Below the pieces are notes generated by a model. The model saw only the letters and a program-made list of their open reading frames with translations, did no database searches and was not told where the DNA came from. Position numbers and translations under genes: made by a program. Of a stretch of 23,576 bases of DNA, positions 9,114 through 17,313 are shown in pieces (positions within the stretch are counted from its first letter, which is position 1; each line of letters starts with the position of its first letter). Source of the DNA: Cyclostephanos tholiformis (taxonomy: Eukaryota; Bacillariophyta; Thalassiosirophyceae; Thalassiosirales; Thalassiosiraceae); NCBI GenBank assembly GCA_036939975.1, contig JALLPB010000104.1, forward strand, positions 1 through 23,576. The letters run 5' to 3'.

Positions 9114-11193
9114 ATGAGTCTGTTGGAATTTATTGTTGGGCGTCTCCAAGAGAAGCCATTCGGGATCGCCATTCGAGCCGTGAGTATCATGAGCTGTACC
9201 AAAGAAAGATTAACGCATCTGAATCTTCGACCGTCTCGCTTATTTCCATAACACAGGTTGATTTCGATGGCAAACGATCTGACGAGCACCTTCAAATTCT
9301 GAATGATGTCATAGCAACATTGAAGCCTGACCTTAAGGCCGACGTTCGACCCTCATCGAGAGATAAGATTGTCGAGGAAATGCACCTTTTTTTGATAACG
9401 CACAAGTGCAAGTGTCTTCCTAACGACAAGGACGGATTCAGCAAGAAGGAGGCGTTGTACCCTATTTTGTATTGGATTCTTTCGGAATACGAAAATCTAC
9501 GCAAGCGGACATACCTTTCCCGGTATCTCATGCCCCTTGATGTGCCCGCGGAGTACTTGTCTATGCAGTCAAGTGGTAATCTCGACGAGCTTTTGGATGC
9601 GTACAAAGAGTTGCAAGAGGAGGTGAGATTTAGTTGGCCTGAGCTGTAATCGGTCATAGTGGTATGCCACGAAAGTAATGATGTTTCGCGCATCTCTTCT
9701 CAGTTCATCAAAGTACACAAGCAATACGAATCTTCGATGGCAGGTATAAATCAGCCGGCATCAGATATTATTAATGACATCGTTAAAATGGAAGCCGAAG
9801 AGAAACAGTTACTTATTCGTCTACAACGCGAGCAAGCTCAGATGAGCGGCAACTTAAATTTTCAAAGTCTCTTCGCTGTATCAAGCGAGATGAGACAAGC
9901 GCAAGATGAGGAAATTCGCCTTGAAGGACAAAAACGCGATCAGCTCCATTCTTTTGCCTCTGCAAAGCAGCATCTGAAGCAGTCTAGGTACATTCTGGAA
10001 GTGATGAAAAAATGCGAAGGAAAGGCTGTCGAGACTGTTCTCAGCGAGCTTGATCACGAATTCGACATTGCTCTTGCCCACCTTGAAACAACAATATTGC
10101 CGCAACGGCGCAAGCTGGAAGTGATGCTATTACATGCTGAGAAAGAATGCGCGTCAATCAAAACAGAACAGGATATGGCTTACATGGAAGAGTTGGCAGC
10201 GCAACTCGAAGAAACACTGAGCAAAAAGCAAAATGAGCTCGATAATTTGGGCGGCCTTGGGGAGGATATGACTGGACTGAAAAAGGTAGGAACGAGAACA
10301 AAAACGGCATGGCATACTGTTCTACTTGGTATCCTCGTCGAGCCCCCGATAACATTTCACTCCTCTTTGACCCGCAGGAGGCCAATGATGCCGCCACAAA
10401 ATTGCAAGCCGCACGCGACGACGTTGAAGCGAAGGCTTTGCTCAAGGAAATGTTAGTTTCAACGAACCACGAGCTTCGTGGATCTTTGAGTGGCGACAGA
10501 GACAATATTTATCGTTCGTATGACGGAAGCGCCTTCGTGAATTTAAAAGAAAGTGTACGACAGAACACGGAGGTGTGCGAGGCTTCTAAAAAAGAGATCT
10601 CAGCAATTCAAGAGAGTGTTTCAGACCTCAGACAGGCAGAGACTGAACTGCAAAACCAGCATCTTCGCCTCTTGGAGCAGTGTCGAAAAGAAGAGGAACG
10701 AGGGGAGGTTACTGGCTTTCAAGACATCCACGAGCATCTCATTGCGGCAAGCAAGGAGACTTCATCCATGAATGAGCTGATGTCGCAGACATTGGAGGAA
10801 ATGAGTGACTTGTCGCAAAATATAATTAATACAATCGATAAGAAGAAACACGTGCTCGAACCTAAGCTACGTCAAATCAAAGATGAGAGAAAACACTTCC
10901 AGGAGATTCGGGAAATGTATGTGAGCGATAAAGCGAAATACGATGGAGCCGTGGAGAGATTTACGGCTGATATCAACGTCTTGGAGAGTGAATGGTTGTG
11001 CCTTCAAAAAGACTGGATAGAAAAAGAGAGATTGCTGTGTGCAAAGAACGGAAGCGCCGCTTTCAATCTTCCAACCCTACCCAACCTGGGTAACTTGACA
11101 AAAAAACGGTGCGAGCATGGAACAAACCAGTCAACGGAGTTCGCGAACTTGAAAAAGCTGCTCGAGCTGCAAGCAGGCGTCCCTCGGCAGTAA
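9114..11193 (+). CDS. IFT81: Intraflagellar transport protein 81, 4 exons
   Basis: Exons 9114-9179, 9257-9622, 9704-10285 and 10378-11193 join in frame to give 609 residues; animal and Chlamydomonas IFT81 are about 675-685. The N-terminus (MSLLEFIVGRLQEKPFG, then AVDFDGKRSDEHLQ, DVIATLKP and GDLxELLDAYKELQEEF-like residues) is the calponin-homology domain typical of IFT81, roughly residues 1-125. The rest is predicted long coiled coil, rich in Glu/Lys/Gln heptads. IFT81 is an IFT-B core subunit. With IFT74 it binds tubulin and carries it to the growing cilium tip. All introns are 77-92 nt and fall between recognisable family residues. The C-terminus (last ~70 residues) is not obviously conserved, so the 3' end is less certain. 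The 5' end lies inside the duplicated block. Confidence 0.92.
9180..9256 (+). other. IFT81 intron 1 (77 nt)
   Basis: Donor GCC|GTGAGT and acceptor CACAG|GTT, phase 0. Splicing joins IAIRA to VDFDGKR, a continuous CH-domain segment. Confidence 0.9.
9623..9703 (+). other. IFT81 intron 2 (81 nt)
   Basis: Donor GAG|GTGAGA and acceptor TTCTCAG|TTC, phase 0. Splicing joins ELQEE to FIKVHKQYE, matching the family at the start of the coiled coil. Confidence 0.9.
10286..10377 (+). other. IFT81 intron 3 (92 nt)
   Basis: Donor AAG|GTAGGA and acceptor CCGCAG|GAG, phase 0. It joins MTGLKK to EANDAATKLQ and keeps the coiled coil open. Confidence 0.85.
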
Positions 11194-11602
11194 TCTTTGT
11201 CGCGTAATACCTATTTACTGATATCTTTGTCACGGACCACTTTGCAAGTATTAGCTGTACTGAAGCATCAAACGTGCAGCTTCTTCGAGCACAATGGGAC
11301 ACCGAACAGAAAAGCAATCTTGTATTCTACTCTTGCTGATATGTACCTATTCCTCGCCGCCAGATTCTTTTCAGCTCATTGTCTCACTGCTGTGGAAAAC
11401 AAAGTGGCGAGCGGGCGATATCATCGAGGGTGTCATTTCGAACATTGCTTGAGCTTCAGGTTATGTGGGATAGCATGAGAAATGGATTGGACTTTTCTGT
11501 GTCATCCATATGGAATGAAGTAGTTATTGTTGCTGTGATTGCGGTTGGACAGAGAGTGTGTTTGCAACGTGAATACGATCTGCGTCGTCACTGTGTTGTC
11601 AT
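11194..11602 (+). other. Spacer between IFT81 and duplicated copy B
   Basis: Contains the IFT81 3' end and several short open frames. Two look mildly coding-like in shifted frames (about 11226-11340 and 11330-11450), but each is closed by stops and neither joins through a clear splice pair. They may be remnants of deleted sequence or chance. Confidence 0.4.
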
Positions 11603-11727
11603 CATTGCGTCCTAAGTACGTTTATACAATCCTATTACGAAAAAATAAAAATCTCCCCAAGACCGCATTCTCCGAAGATGTTGAATAAAAAAATCAACAT
11701 TCCGACTTGAACAAACCCTCGTTTGAT

Positions 11728-11994
11728 CTACTTCTTGGCATCAGTCGGCTTGGCGTCGGGAGCCTTGGCGGCCGGCGCAGCTGGCTTGCTATCGGCCGGC
11801 TTGACCTCATGAGCCTTGGCAGCCGGCGCAGCGGGCTTGGTGGCCTCAGGAGCCTTGGCAGCCGGCGCAGCGGGCTTGGTGGCCTCAGGAGCCTTGGCAG
11901 CTGGCGCTGCTGGCTTGGCATCAACGGGCTTGGTGTCCTTCTTCTCGGGCTTTGCCGACGAAGCGCCACATTCCTTGGTGTTGCAAGAAGTCAT
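11728..11994 (-). CDS. Small Ala/Pro/Lys-rich repeat protein, copy B
   Basis: Encodes 88 residues from the ATG at 11994, a paralogue of the 74-residue protein at 8531-8755. The first 35 residues are identical between the two. After that copy B carries additional KPAAPAAKAPEAT units, then KPADSKPAAPAAKAPDA, and ends with the same KPTDAKK-type tail. The frame stays open despite repeat-number change, consistent with selection on the protein or with recent exchange between copies. The upstream C/T-rich tract, TGACTAAC and GTAAGT are conserved, so the same leader intron (12105-12001) is expected. Function unknown. Confidence 0.68.
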   Translation of the reverse strand: MTSCNTKECGASSAKPEKKDTKPVDAKPAAPAAKAPEATKPAAPAAKAPEATKPAAPAAKAHEVKPADSKPAAPAAKAPDAKPTDAKK

Positions 11995-12352
11995 TTTCTT
12001 CTCAACGTTGGAGGAGGATGGGGTGGAGGTGGAGGAGGGGGGAAGAGGCACGTTAGTCAAACGGTTTGACGAAGATTCATTCGAATCCCCCTTTCATCGA
12101 CTTACGAAAGTGTTGGAGTTGGAGTTGGCAAAAGTGAAAATAATGAGCTCACGCAGCGAGGCGAGGTGCGGCGAAGAAATAAAAAATGAGCCGAATATTT
12201 AAATCCTTCACGGTGTTTAAAAAACCAATGCTGTCGCAGCCCCAGCCCGCAGCGCCGCGCGTCGGCCGGCAAGCCCCAGAAACAAAGACGCCAAAGTGAG
12301 GAACAATAAACGGTCCTTGGGAAGCACTTGAACTTCCTCATCATCAGATAGG
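11995..12352. promoter_or_regulatory. Second copy of the bidirectional promoter
   Basis: Matches 8756-9113 with only four differences that I can see, all in its last ~65 bp. On the IFT81 side it now drives, at most, a 27-codon remnant. Confidence 0.55.
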
Positions 12353-12436
12353 ATGAGTCTGTTGGAATTCATCGTCGTTCGTCTCCTAGAGATGCCGTGT
12401 CAGGCCAAATTATATCTTTTGCAAACAAGAACTTGA
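12353..12436 (+). pseudogene. Truncated IFT81 5' fragment
   Basis: This starts with the same codons as IFT81 exon 1 (MSLLEFIV) at exactly the offset of the duplicated block. It diverges (VRLLEMPCQ...) and stops at TGA 12434-12436 after 27 codons. No later IFT81 exon follows. Three consecutive codons differ from IFT81 only at the third position (Phe, Ile, Val), then replacements appear. It is either the stub of a once complete duplicate or the incidental end of the copied block. Confidence 0.85.
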
Positions 12437-12603
12437 TGGTGTGTGTGATGATTAAGTAAACATAGAGCCCGAAGAATTGTAAGTTCAATTATGCGATAAG
12501 TACTGGCACGATAGTATTGCATCGTGGGGAAGGGGCAGGGTGTTAAGCATAACTTTTTATGATATATTTGGTGTTGCTATATTGCGCCTCAATCATCCAT
12601 TTG

Positions 12604-14445
12604 TTAAATGTTGCCGAGGTTGCTGCTTGGATATTGACTCACTGACCAGCGATGACCGTCAAGTAATTTTCCATTGTTATCCCGAACCGCCATGCGAGCA
12701 TCGGCAGGGGACGCAAACCTTACCAAGAATGTGTGCCTGTTTTTTCTTATTGTGTTCCCCCTCCCTCCATCGCATGAATTGTTGTATTGAGGCGCATGTG
12801 TTCCCTCAACCAACAAGTCCACATTGCCATTACTACTTTTAACATTCCAACCAATGGATTGGGGAAAGTCCGTGAAACAAGATGGAAGAACAGAAATAGA
12901 GGGTGTTTTCTCCACTGGCACAGATGTCAAGTCATACCCTCGAAAGAAAAACTGAATGTCTTCCTCGTTAGCTGACAAGTCAGATGTTTCAACACGAATC
13001 ACCGAATCAGAGAGATTGAGATGCGGACATAAATGAAAAGCATGCTGCTCCCATGAAATGTATTCATTGCTGAAGGAAGAGATGTGTGTAGAATGCGGAG
13101 AAAATTCGCGAATGCTAAGTATCGTCGACCCGCTCTTCATAATTTGATAAGGAGATGCTTGTCGTGAACTTTGCGTTGACAACTGACTTGGATAAGGATG
13201 AGACTGTGAATATCTTCTGATGTAACTATCAACATCATTCTGTGACTCCTCAGTTTCCGACGTTTGCATGACTTCATTTCCTCCCTCTGAAGCCAAAGAT
13301 GAGTCAACCCACGTCAACTCTCCTTCACCACTTTGGACTTCTTTTTTCTCTGCGCCGCTCTCATAGTCAGCAAAAACTCCCTCCCACAACCCTTGTCTCC
13401 ATTGTTTCATCTGTTCTTTCATGTTCCTGTCTTCATTTAGCGAATGCCTTATGTTTTGCTTAGCGCAACGCACATGATTCAGAACAGCATGTACGACACT
13501 TCGATTTGGAAGTTTTAGAAACCAACCAATAGGATGAGCCAGGTACGATAGCTGAATCCGGGCTTCAAGAATCATGGAATGGGCACTACCTGAGTGACGG
13601 TCGGAGGAATTCGGTAACCAAAGAGGTATATCACTGTTCCAATTATCGATTCGTAGCCTGGGATAGAGAGTATCCAATGCACCAACCTCATTCAAAGCAT
13701 TAGCCCTCACGTGACCATCAAAATATGTCGGGTCTTGTAGAGCATCCAAGTCGATGATTCCTTTTCGCAATTCGTAGTCAATTATTTGATCGAGACACGG
13801 GAATAAATCTGATAACTTCGACGTGGGTGGTGTGCCGGAGATTAGGATCCATTCCGAAGTTGCGACTTTGCGATTAGTTGAGTTGGCATTCTTGGGCACT
13901 GTAACCGTGGGTGTCTTTCTACGACGCCAACGGGGTCTTTCATGGGAAATCGTGCCTCCATGATTTTTGCTTCTGTATGAATAATTTTTGATCGAGTCAA
14001 TGTTCGCGTTAGGTTTTGTTTCGGCAGTTATGAATCTTTGAGGTGCGACATGATCTCTTTGATAAGGATCAATTTTACGACGTTGAGCAAAATTAGTGTC
14101 ATATCCTCTTAGGGTGTTATCCTTGGGACGAGATTTTACATATAAATCTTGATACTGAAGCATCTTTGTAAAATTACTGAACCCATACGACCGAGTCTGA
14201 TGATTCTCGTTATTCGAATGGTTCCTTGATCTAAAAAATGATGAATGCGTGACCATTTGTTGAGGTCTACCACAGTCGTCATGGCTTGTGATTGCGGCGG
14301 CTAATGAGCAAATTTGATGGCCGCATCGAGGATTGGGAACCGATGACGACGCATGCAGCTCCACTTTTGTAGCTACGAGTGTGAATCGATGATGCGTCCG
14401 TGCTGCTTTTAGGGCACGGCTTGCGTCTAGCAAGGGAAGAATCAT
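12604..14445 (-). CDS. RRM-like RNA-binding protein, possibly organelle-targeted
   Basis: A single open frame of 613 residues from the ATG at 14445. The first ~35 residues are rich in Arg, Ala, Leu and Ser with few acids, like a mitochondrial presequence. Residues ~65-195 are basic, Asn/Arg/Ser-rich and probably disordered. A first RRM-like unit may begin at EWILISGTPP (198-207, resembling RNP2) and extend to ~322. An acidic Ser-rich linker follows (~355-430). The C-terminal unit (481-606) has VIRVETSDLS, then EEDIQFFFRGYDL (helix 1, similar in style to hnRNP F/H-type RRMs) and HTFLVRFASPADARMAV (RNP1-like), with a ~40-residue insertion. The RRM assignment rests on these motifs only and no orthologue is recognised. 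Long and intronless, it is clearly coding by composition. Confidence 0.75.
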   Translation of the reverse strand: MILPLLDASRALKAARTHHRFTLVATKVELHASSSVPNPRCGHQICSLAAAITSHDDCGRPQQMVTHSSFFRSRNHSNNENHQTRSYGFSNFTKMLQYQDLYVKSRPKDNTLRGYDTNFAQRRKIDPYQRDHVAPQRFITAETKPNANIDSIKNYSYRSKNHGGTISHERPRWRRRKTPTVTVPKNANSTNRKVATSEWILISGTPPTSKLSDLFPCLDQIIDYELRKGIIDLDALQDPTYFDGHVRANALNEVGALDTLYPRLRIDNWNSDIPLWLPNSSDRHSGSAHSMILEARIQLSYLAHPIGWFLKLPNRSVVHAVLNHVRCAKQNIRHSLNEDRNMKEQMKQWRQGLWEGVFADYESGAEKKEVQSGEGELTWVDSSLASEGGNEVMQTSETEESQNDVDSYIRRYSQSHPYPSQLSTQSSRQASPYQIMKSGSTILSIREFSPHSTHISSFSNEYISWEQHAFHLCPHLNLSDSVIRVETSDLSANEEDIQFFFRGYDLTSVPVEKTPSISVLPSCFTDFPQSIGWNVKSSNGNVDLLVEGTHAPQYNNSCDGGRGNTIRKNRHTFLVRFASPADARMAVRDNNGKLLDGHRWSVSQYPSSNLGNI

Positions 14446-14862
14446 TTACGATGTGACGGCGACTCAAATCTTTGCGCCCCCTCGCGAATATTATGGCTGA
14501 CCTTTATTACACTATTAGTTACCATACGTATCGAGATACTTTTTTTTTCTTTTTGGATTGGGACTGTTGGTGTGCGGTGGTGCACAGCTTCGGTTGATCT
14601 GTCCTTGGTCTCACTTGTCAGTTGGAGGGGGGGGACACTACAAGTAAGTGCATGAAGTACTTAGGAATTCCAGACTATTTAGGAATCCATACCATTGAAT
14701 TCTTTTTTTTGCCCTGGCTTGCTATGGAAGTTTGGTCTGTGAGATAATGATTAATGATGCTCTTCTTCTATTGTGGTGTGCAATAATGACATCCCTTGAT
14801 ATTCACGACGCAAGCCCAGCCAATGTTGATCGTGTTCTCAGTCTTCTGAGCAGAATGAGTAC
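14446..14862. other. Intergenic between divergent RRM gene and doubtful gene
   Basis: Contains T-runs near 14540-14552 and 14700-14710 and a G-run near 14626-14633. A short open frame on the plus strand (14732-14932) overlaps the proposed exon below in another frame and is not favoured. An acceptor-like TTCTCAG ends at 14841, so an upstream exon of the next gene may lie here. Confidence 0.4.
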
Positions 14863-15461
14863 ATGCCCTTTATCGAATTACCCAAGAAAATCAAGCATTA
14901 TGAGAACAATGATATCTTTCGTAAGCACCTGAGGCACAGCCCGAGTTCAAAATGATCCAACGAGTCGCTGAGCAAGTGAGTAAAGATCATCCCGATATTT
15001 CCAAGAATGTGCAGGCACACACATCCGATTCGTATGCACCTAACGCTGATCGTGTGCTTTTCTTCATTGGGATGCATTTTTCCCTCCCAACAGCCTGTGA
15101 CAGGCCGTTGTCTCTCAATCAAGACATGATTTTTGAAAACCCTTCGCTGCCATCACTGATGTATGTTTGAATAGGGATTTTGGAGGACACAAGAAAGTGC
15201 TTGTGAGATGCTGTGTGATGTTTCATTTACTCTTCTGTCCTAAGTTATGATCTACTATCTATTGGCGGATTTTCGACATGGGCCAAAGACGAGTCTAAAG
15301 AATTAGACTTGGGCATCACTTGTTCCAGTTATAAATATTTACCCAAGGAGACGAAGGATGCAAACGCTTTCCTCCTTAAGAACGCCATACATATGAGCCT
15401 GAATGTGATAGGCCTTTTCACTGTTAGGACAAGTCATTTGCAGAATTCCCATCAATGTTAG
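14863..15461 (+). CDS. Doubtful spliced gene of unknown function, or relic
   Basis: Three coding-like segments join in phase: 14863-14920, 14986-15160 and 15245-15461, giving 149 residues (MPFIELPKKIKHYE... to the TAG at 15459). Intron 2 (84 nt) has donor GTATGT and acceptor CCTAAG and matches the local intron size. Intron 1 (65 nt, GTAAGC to TAAAG) is weaker, because the downstream frame also reads on upstream as EFKMIQRVAEQVSKDHPD. That would instead imply a one-base frameshift. An acceptor-like site at 14841 means the true start could be further 5'. I recognise no domain. It could be a real small gene, a terminal part of one, or a decayed element. Confidence 0.35.
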
Positions 15462-16080
15462 AGGGTTCCTCCATTTGCATGATCAACGGGGGCCACATCA
15501 TGCATTCCTCGCTGATATACAAGGGGTGGAGCACGTACTCACGATCGACAGAGAGTGCGGCATGCCTTACAATCGGATGCTGCCCATGAGGCGCAAAATG
15601 CGTGGAAACGCAAACGGAAGAGGGCGTTGCATTCCTTGCAATTGGATGCTGGCCGCGAAGCTCAAACGCACGGGAATGTGAACGGCAAAGGGCGAGACGT
15701 GCTGTCAAGATGACGACATTATGAAGGAGGATGCGAAGAACGAAGGTCAGTTGGTCATTAATGATTAGAGCCCCGAACAGAAAAAAGTAATAATTAACAA
15801 CCACACGTCCTAATAATAGTGTATGCTTTGATGCATATCTGAAATGTACCGGGTTGGCGGTAATCATTTGTGGAGTTGTCAACATTGTCCTCATTTTCAG
15901 TAGCCTCAAAGAATCGAAAACAGAAAGAAGACCAATAGCATGGTCACACTACTTTCATAAATCTTTGATGCCATAGGTCTGTTTTGCACGCTCCTCTCAC
16001 TCTCAATTCGACGGCTCATTTGCAATCAACATGTTATTCGACTGGATACTACACTGCCATGCCGCACCGACAAACAAAAA
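15462..16080. other. Intergenic, contains a 69-bp tandem repeat
   Basis: Apart from the repeat at 15560-15697, I see no supportable gene. A minus-strand open frame of 161 codons (15424-15909) runs antisense to the repeat and lacks any motif. Confidence 0.45.
15560..15697 (+). repeat. Two-unit 69-bp tandem repeat encoding a 23-residue unit
   Basis: Units 15560-15628 and 15629-15697 align without gaps at roughly 70% identity. The plus-strand frame reads HALQSDAAHEAQNAWKRK and then HSLQLDAGREAQTHGNVN, closed by TGA shortly after. Charged ~23-residue repeats of this style occur in proteins of some mobile elements, including Helitron-associated ones. That link is inference from memory and weak. 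Confidence 0.6.
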
Positions 16081-16811
16081 TTAGTCTAGTTGAGATAAAG
16101 CTTCCTTCAAATGTGACCCTAATGACCGCAATCTCCCTGCCAACGCTCCTTGCTGCACTGTTGAATCTGCTAGAGCAATTACATAAAAATCTGGTCCAGC
16201 ACTGGCCACGCCAACTACCCCCTGATCATCGGGGTACAATAAATATGTATTCAATTCGACCATCGGTGAAATAAGAACATCATTGAGTAGTCTATTCAAC
16301 TCACATAATCCAACTCAATCACAAGGCTCTTTAAATTCGTTCCAGAATTCTGTTTGTCCTTGCCATTCTTCCCCTCAGCATCCGACTGCAACAACGACGA
16401 CGACGCCCCACGATTTCCTCCCCCATCTGACTGCCCATCCCGATCTTGCCTATGCAATCCCGCCGCACTCTGCCCCCCATCACCCTTTACCATAGACTGC
16501 CGTTGCGAATCGTATTGGGGATCTAAATACAACAGTTCCTCTCCCATCCGGCGATAATCCCCCGCGACCTCAGATACGAGAGCCCCGATCGATGCCGCAT
16601 CCAAGGGCCAGTGAATCTTCTCATTGCGAACGGCGGCCGCGGCGGCGGACCCGTTGACGCCACCGCCATTATCGACCGGCGAGGGATGTAGGGGAGGCGG
16701 TTTGCCATGGCTTCCTATTAATTCTCCAAAGGAATCGATTAAGAGAATGGCGTGTATACCGTCCCCAGTCGCGCGAGAGAGAACGGAGGGTATAGAACGA
16801 GAACGGATCAT
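16081..16811 (-). CDS. LAMTOR2-like Ragulator subunit (roadblock/LC7 fold), interrupted frame
   Basis: Start ATG is 16811 (the open frame extends to GTG). The N-terminal part reads IPSVLSRATGDGIHAILLIDSFGEL, matching the LAMTOR2 opening. The C-terminal part (VIALADSTVQQGAL, then LGSHLKEAL) aligns without gaps to the human LAMTOR2 end. LAMTOR2 pairs with LAMTOR3 in Ragulator, which anchors Rag GTPases and mTORC1 on lysosomal membranes. The two parts lie in different frames. My preferred model joins 16811-16491 to 16299-16081 by a 191-nt intron (ATG|GTAAAG to TGTGAG|TTG, phase 0), giving 179 residues versus about 125 in animals. The proposed intron is GC-rich and open throughout in the upstream frame, so a retained insert plus a frameshift remains possible. 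It is upstream-adjacent to Rpt2, on the same strand. Confidence 0.7.
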
Positions 16812-17313
16812 TGGCACACAGGGGATGTTGTTGTTGAATGTTGGGGAGGAGGTTTACTTGCTTCCTTATTATTCTTTATGGCATGTTATGTTCCCTATTT
16901 TTAATATGATTATTATTTTCCACAAAATAATAGGTTTCTAGCGTTCTGTACGTTTGGTACGATACTGGGGTCAGAAAGCCAAAAAACGCCGCCCGCTCGA
17001 CAACCTCCCGCCCGCGCCGCCTCTCTCCTTGTTCATCTCTATTCTCATACACAATAATTACTATCTGACTTCATCAATATAACCTTTCCCGTTGACTACA
17101 GAGATGCATGCGGTATGAAGCACTTGCGTTGTGAATCACAGCAAGAATCATGATGGATCAGAAGAGGATCAAAACGACCAGGTCACAAGAAATTGATTAC
17201 GTTGAGCATTCAACTACTGTCTGTGTTAAATATGCATAGCAGAGTTTTAACTAGAGAGAGGATAGGCAATAAAATTATCTTCCACATTGGCAGCAGTTTC
17301 TCATGACACCCTG
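16812..17313. other. Intergenic between Rpt2 3' end and LAMTOR2-like start
   Basis: About 500 bp containing the LAMTOR2-like promoter/leader and the Rpt2 terminator. Its left half is T-rich, with a GC-rich patch at 16980-17030. No gene or clear signal is seen. Confidence 0.5.

Larger units (their letters stand above)
8389..9157. repeat. Duplicated block, copy A
   Basis: Homologous to 11603-12396 in the same orientation. It spans the 3' flank and CDS of the small Ala/Pro/Lys-rich gene, the divergent promoter and the first ~15 codons of IFT81. From 8650 to 9050 I see no difference from copy B at an offset of 3239 bp. Differences begin at 8649 on the left, at 9051, 9055, 9058 and 9109 on the right, and become dense after 9130. 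Confidence 0.9.
11603..12396. repeat. Duplicated block, copy B
   Basis: Second copy of 8389-9157, same orientation, starting at the shared CCTAAGTACGTTTA and ending inside a copy of IFT81 exon 1. It is longer than copy A because the small gene has an extra 14-residue repeat unit. See copy A for the identity profile. Confidence 0.9.

Noticed and set aside
11226..11460. Coding-like stretches after IFT81, considered as a missing C-terminal exon
   Set aside because: They are in different frames with stops between, and no donor before the IFT81 stop joins them in a way that improves similarity to the family.
11816..12202. 128-codon plus-strand frame opposite small gene copy B, and its equivalent at 8655-8963
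   Set aside because: These are antisense shadows of the Ala/Pro/Lys repeat. The minus-strand reading has an ATG in good context and a leader intron.
15424..15909. 161-codon open frame on the minus strand
   Set aside because: It runs antisense to the 69-bp repeat and part of the candidate spliced gene, starts in AT-rich sequence and has no recognisable motif. The plus-strand reading of the repeat is more protein-like.
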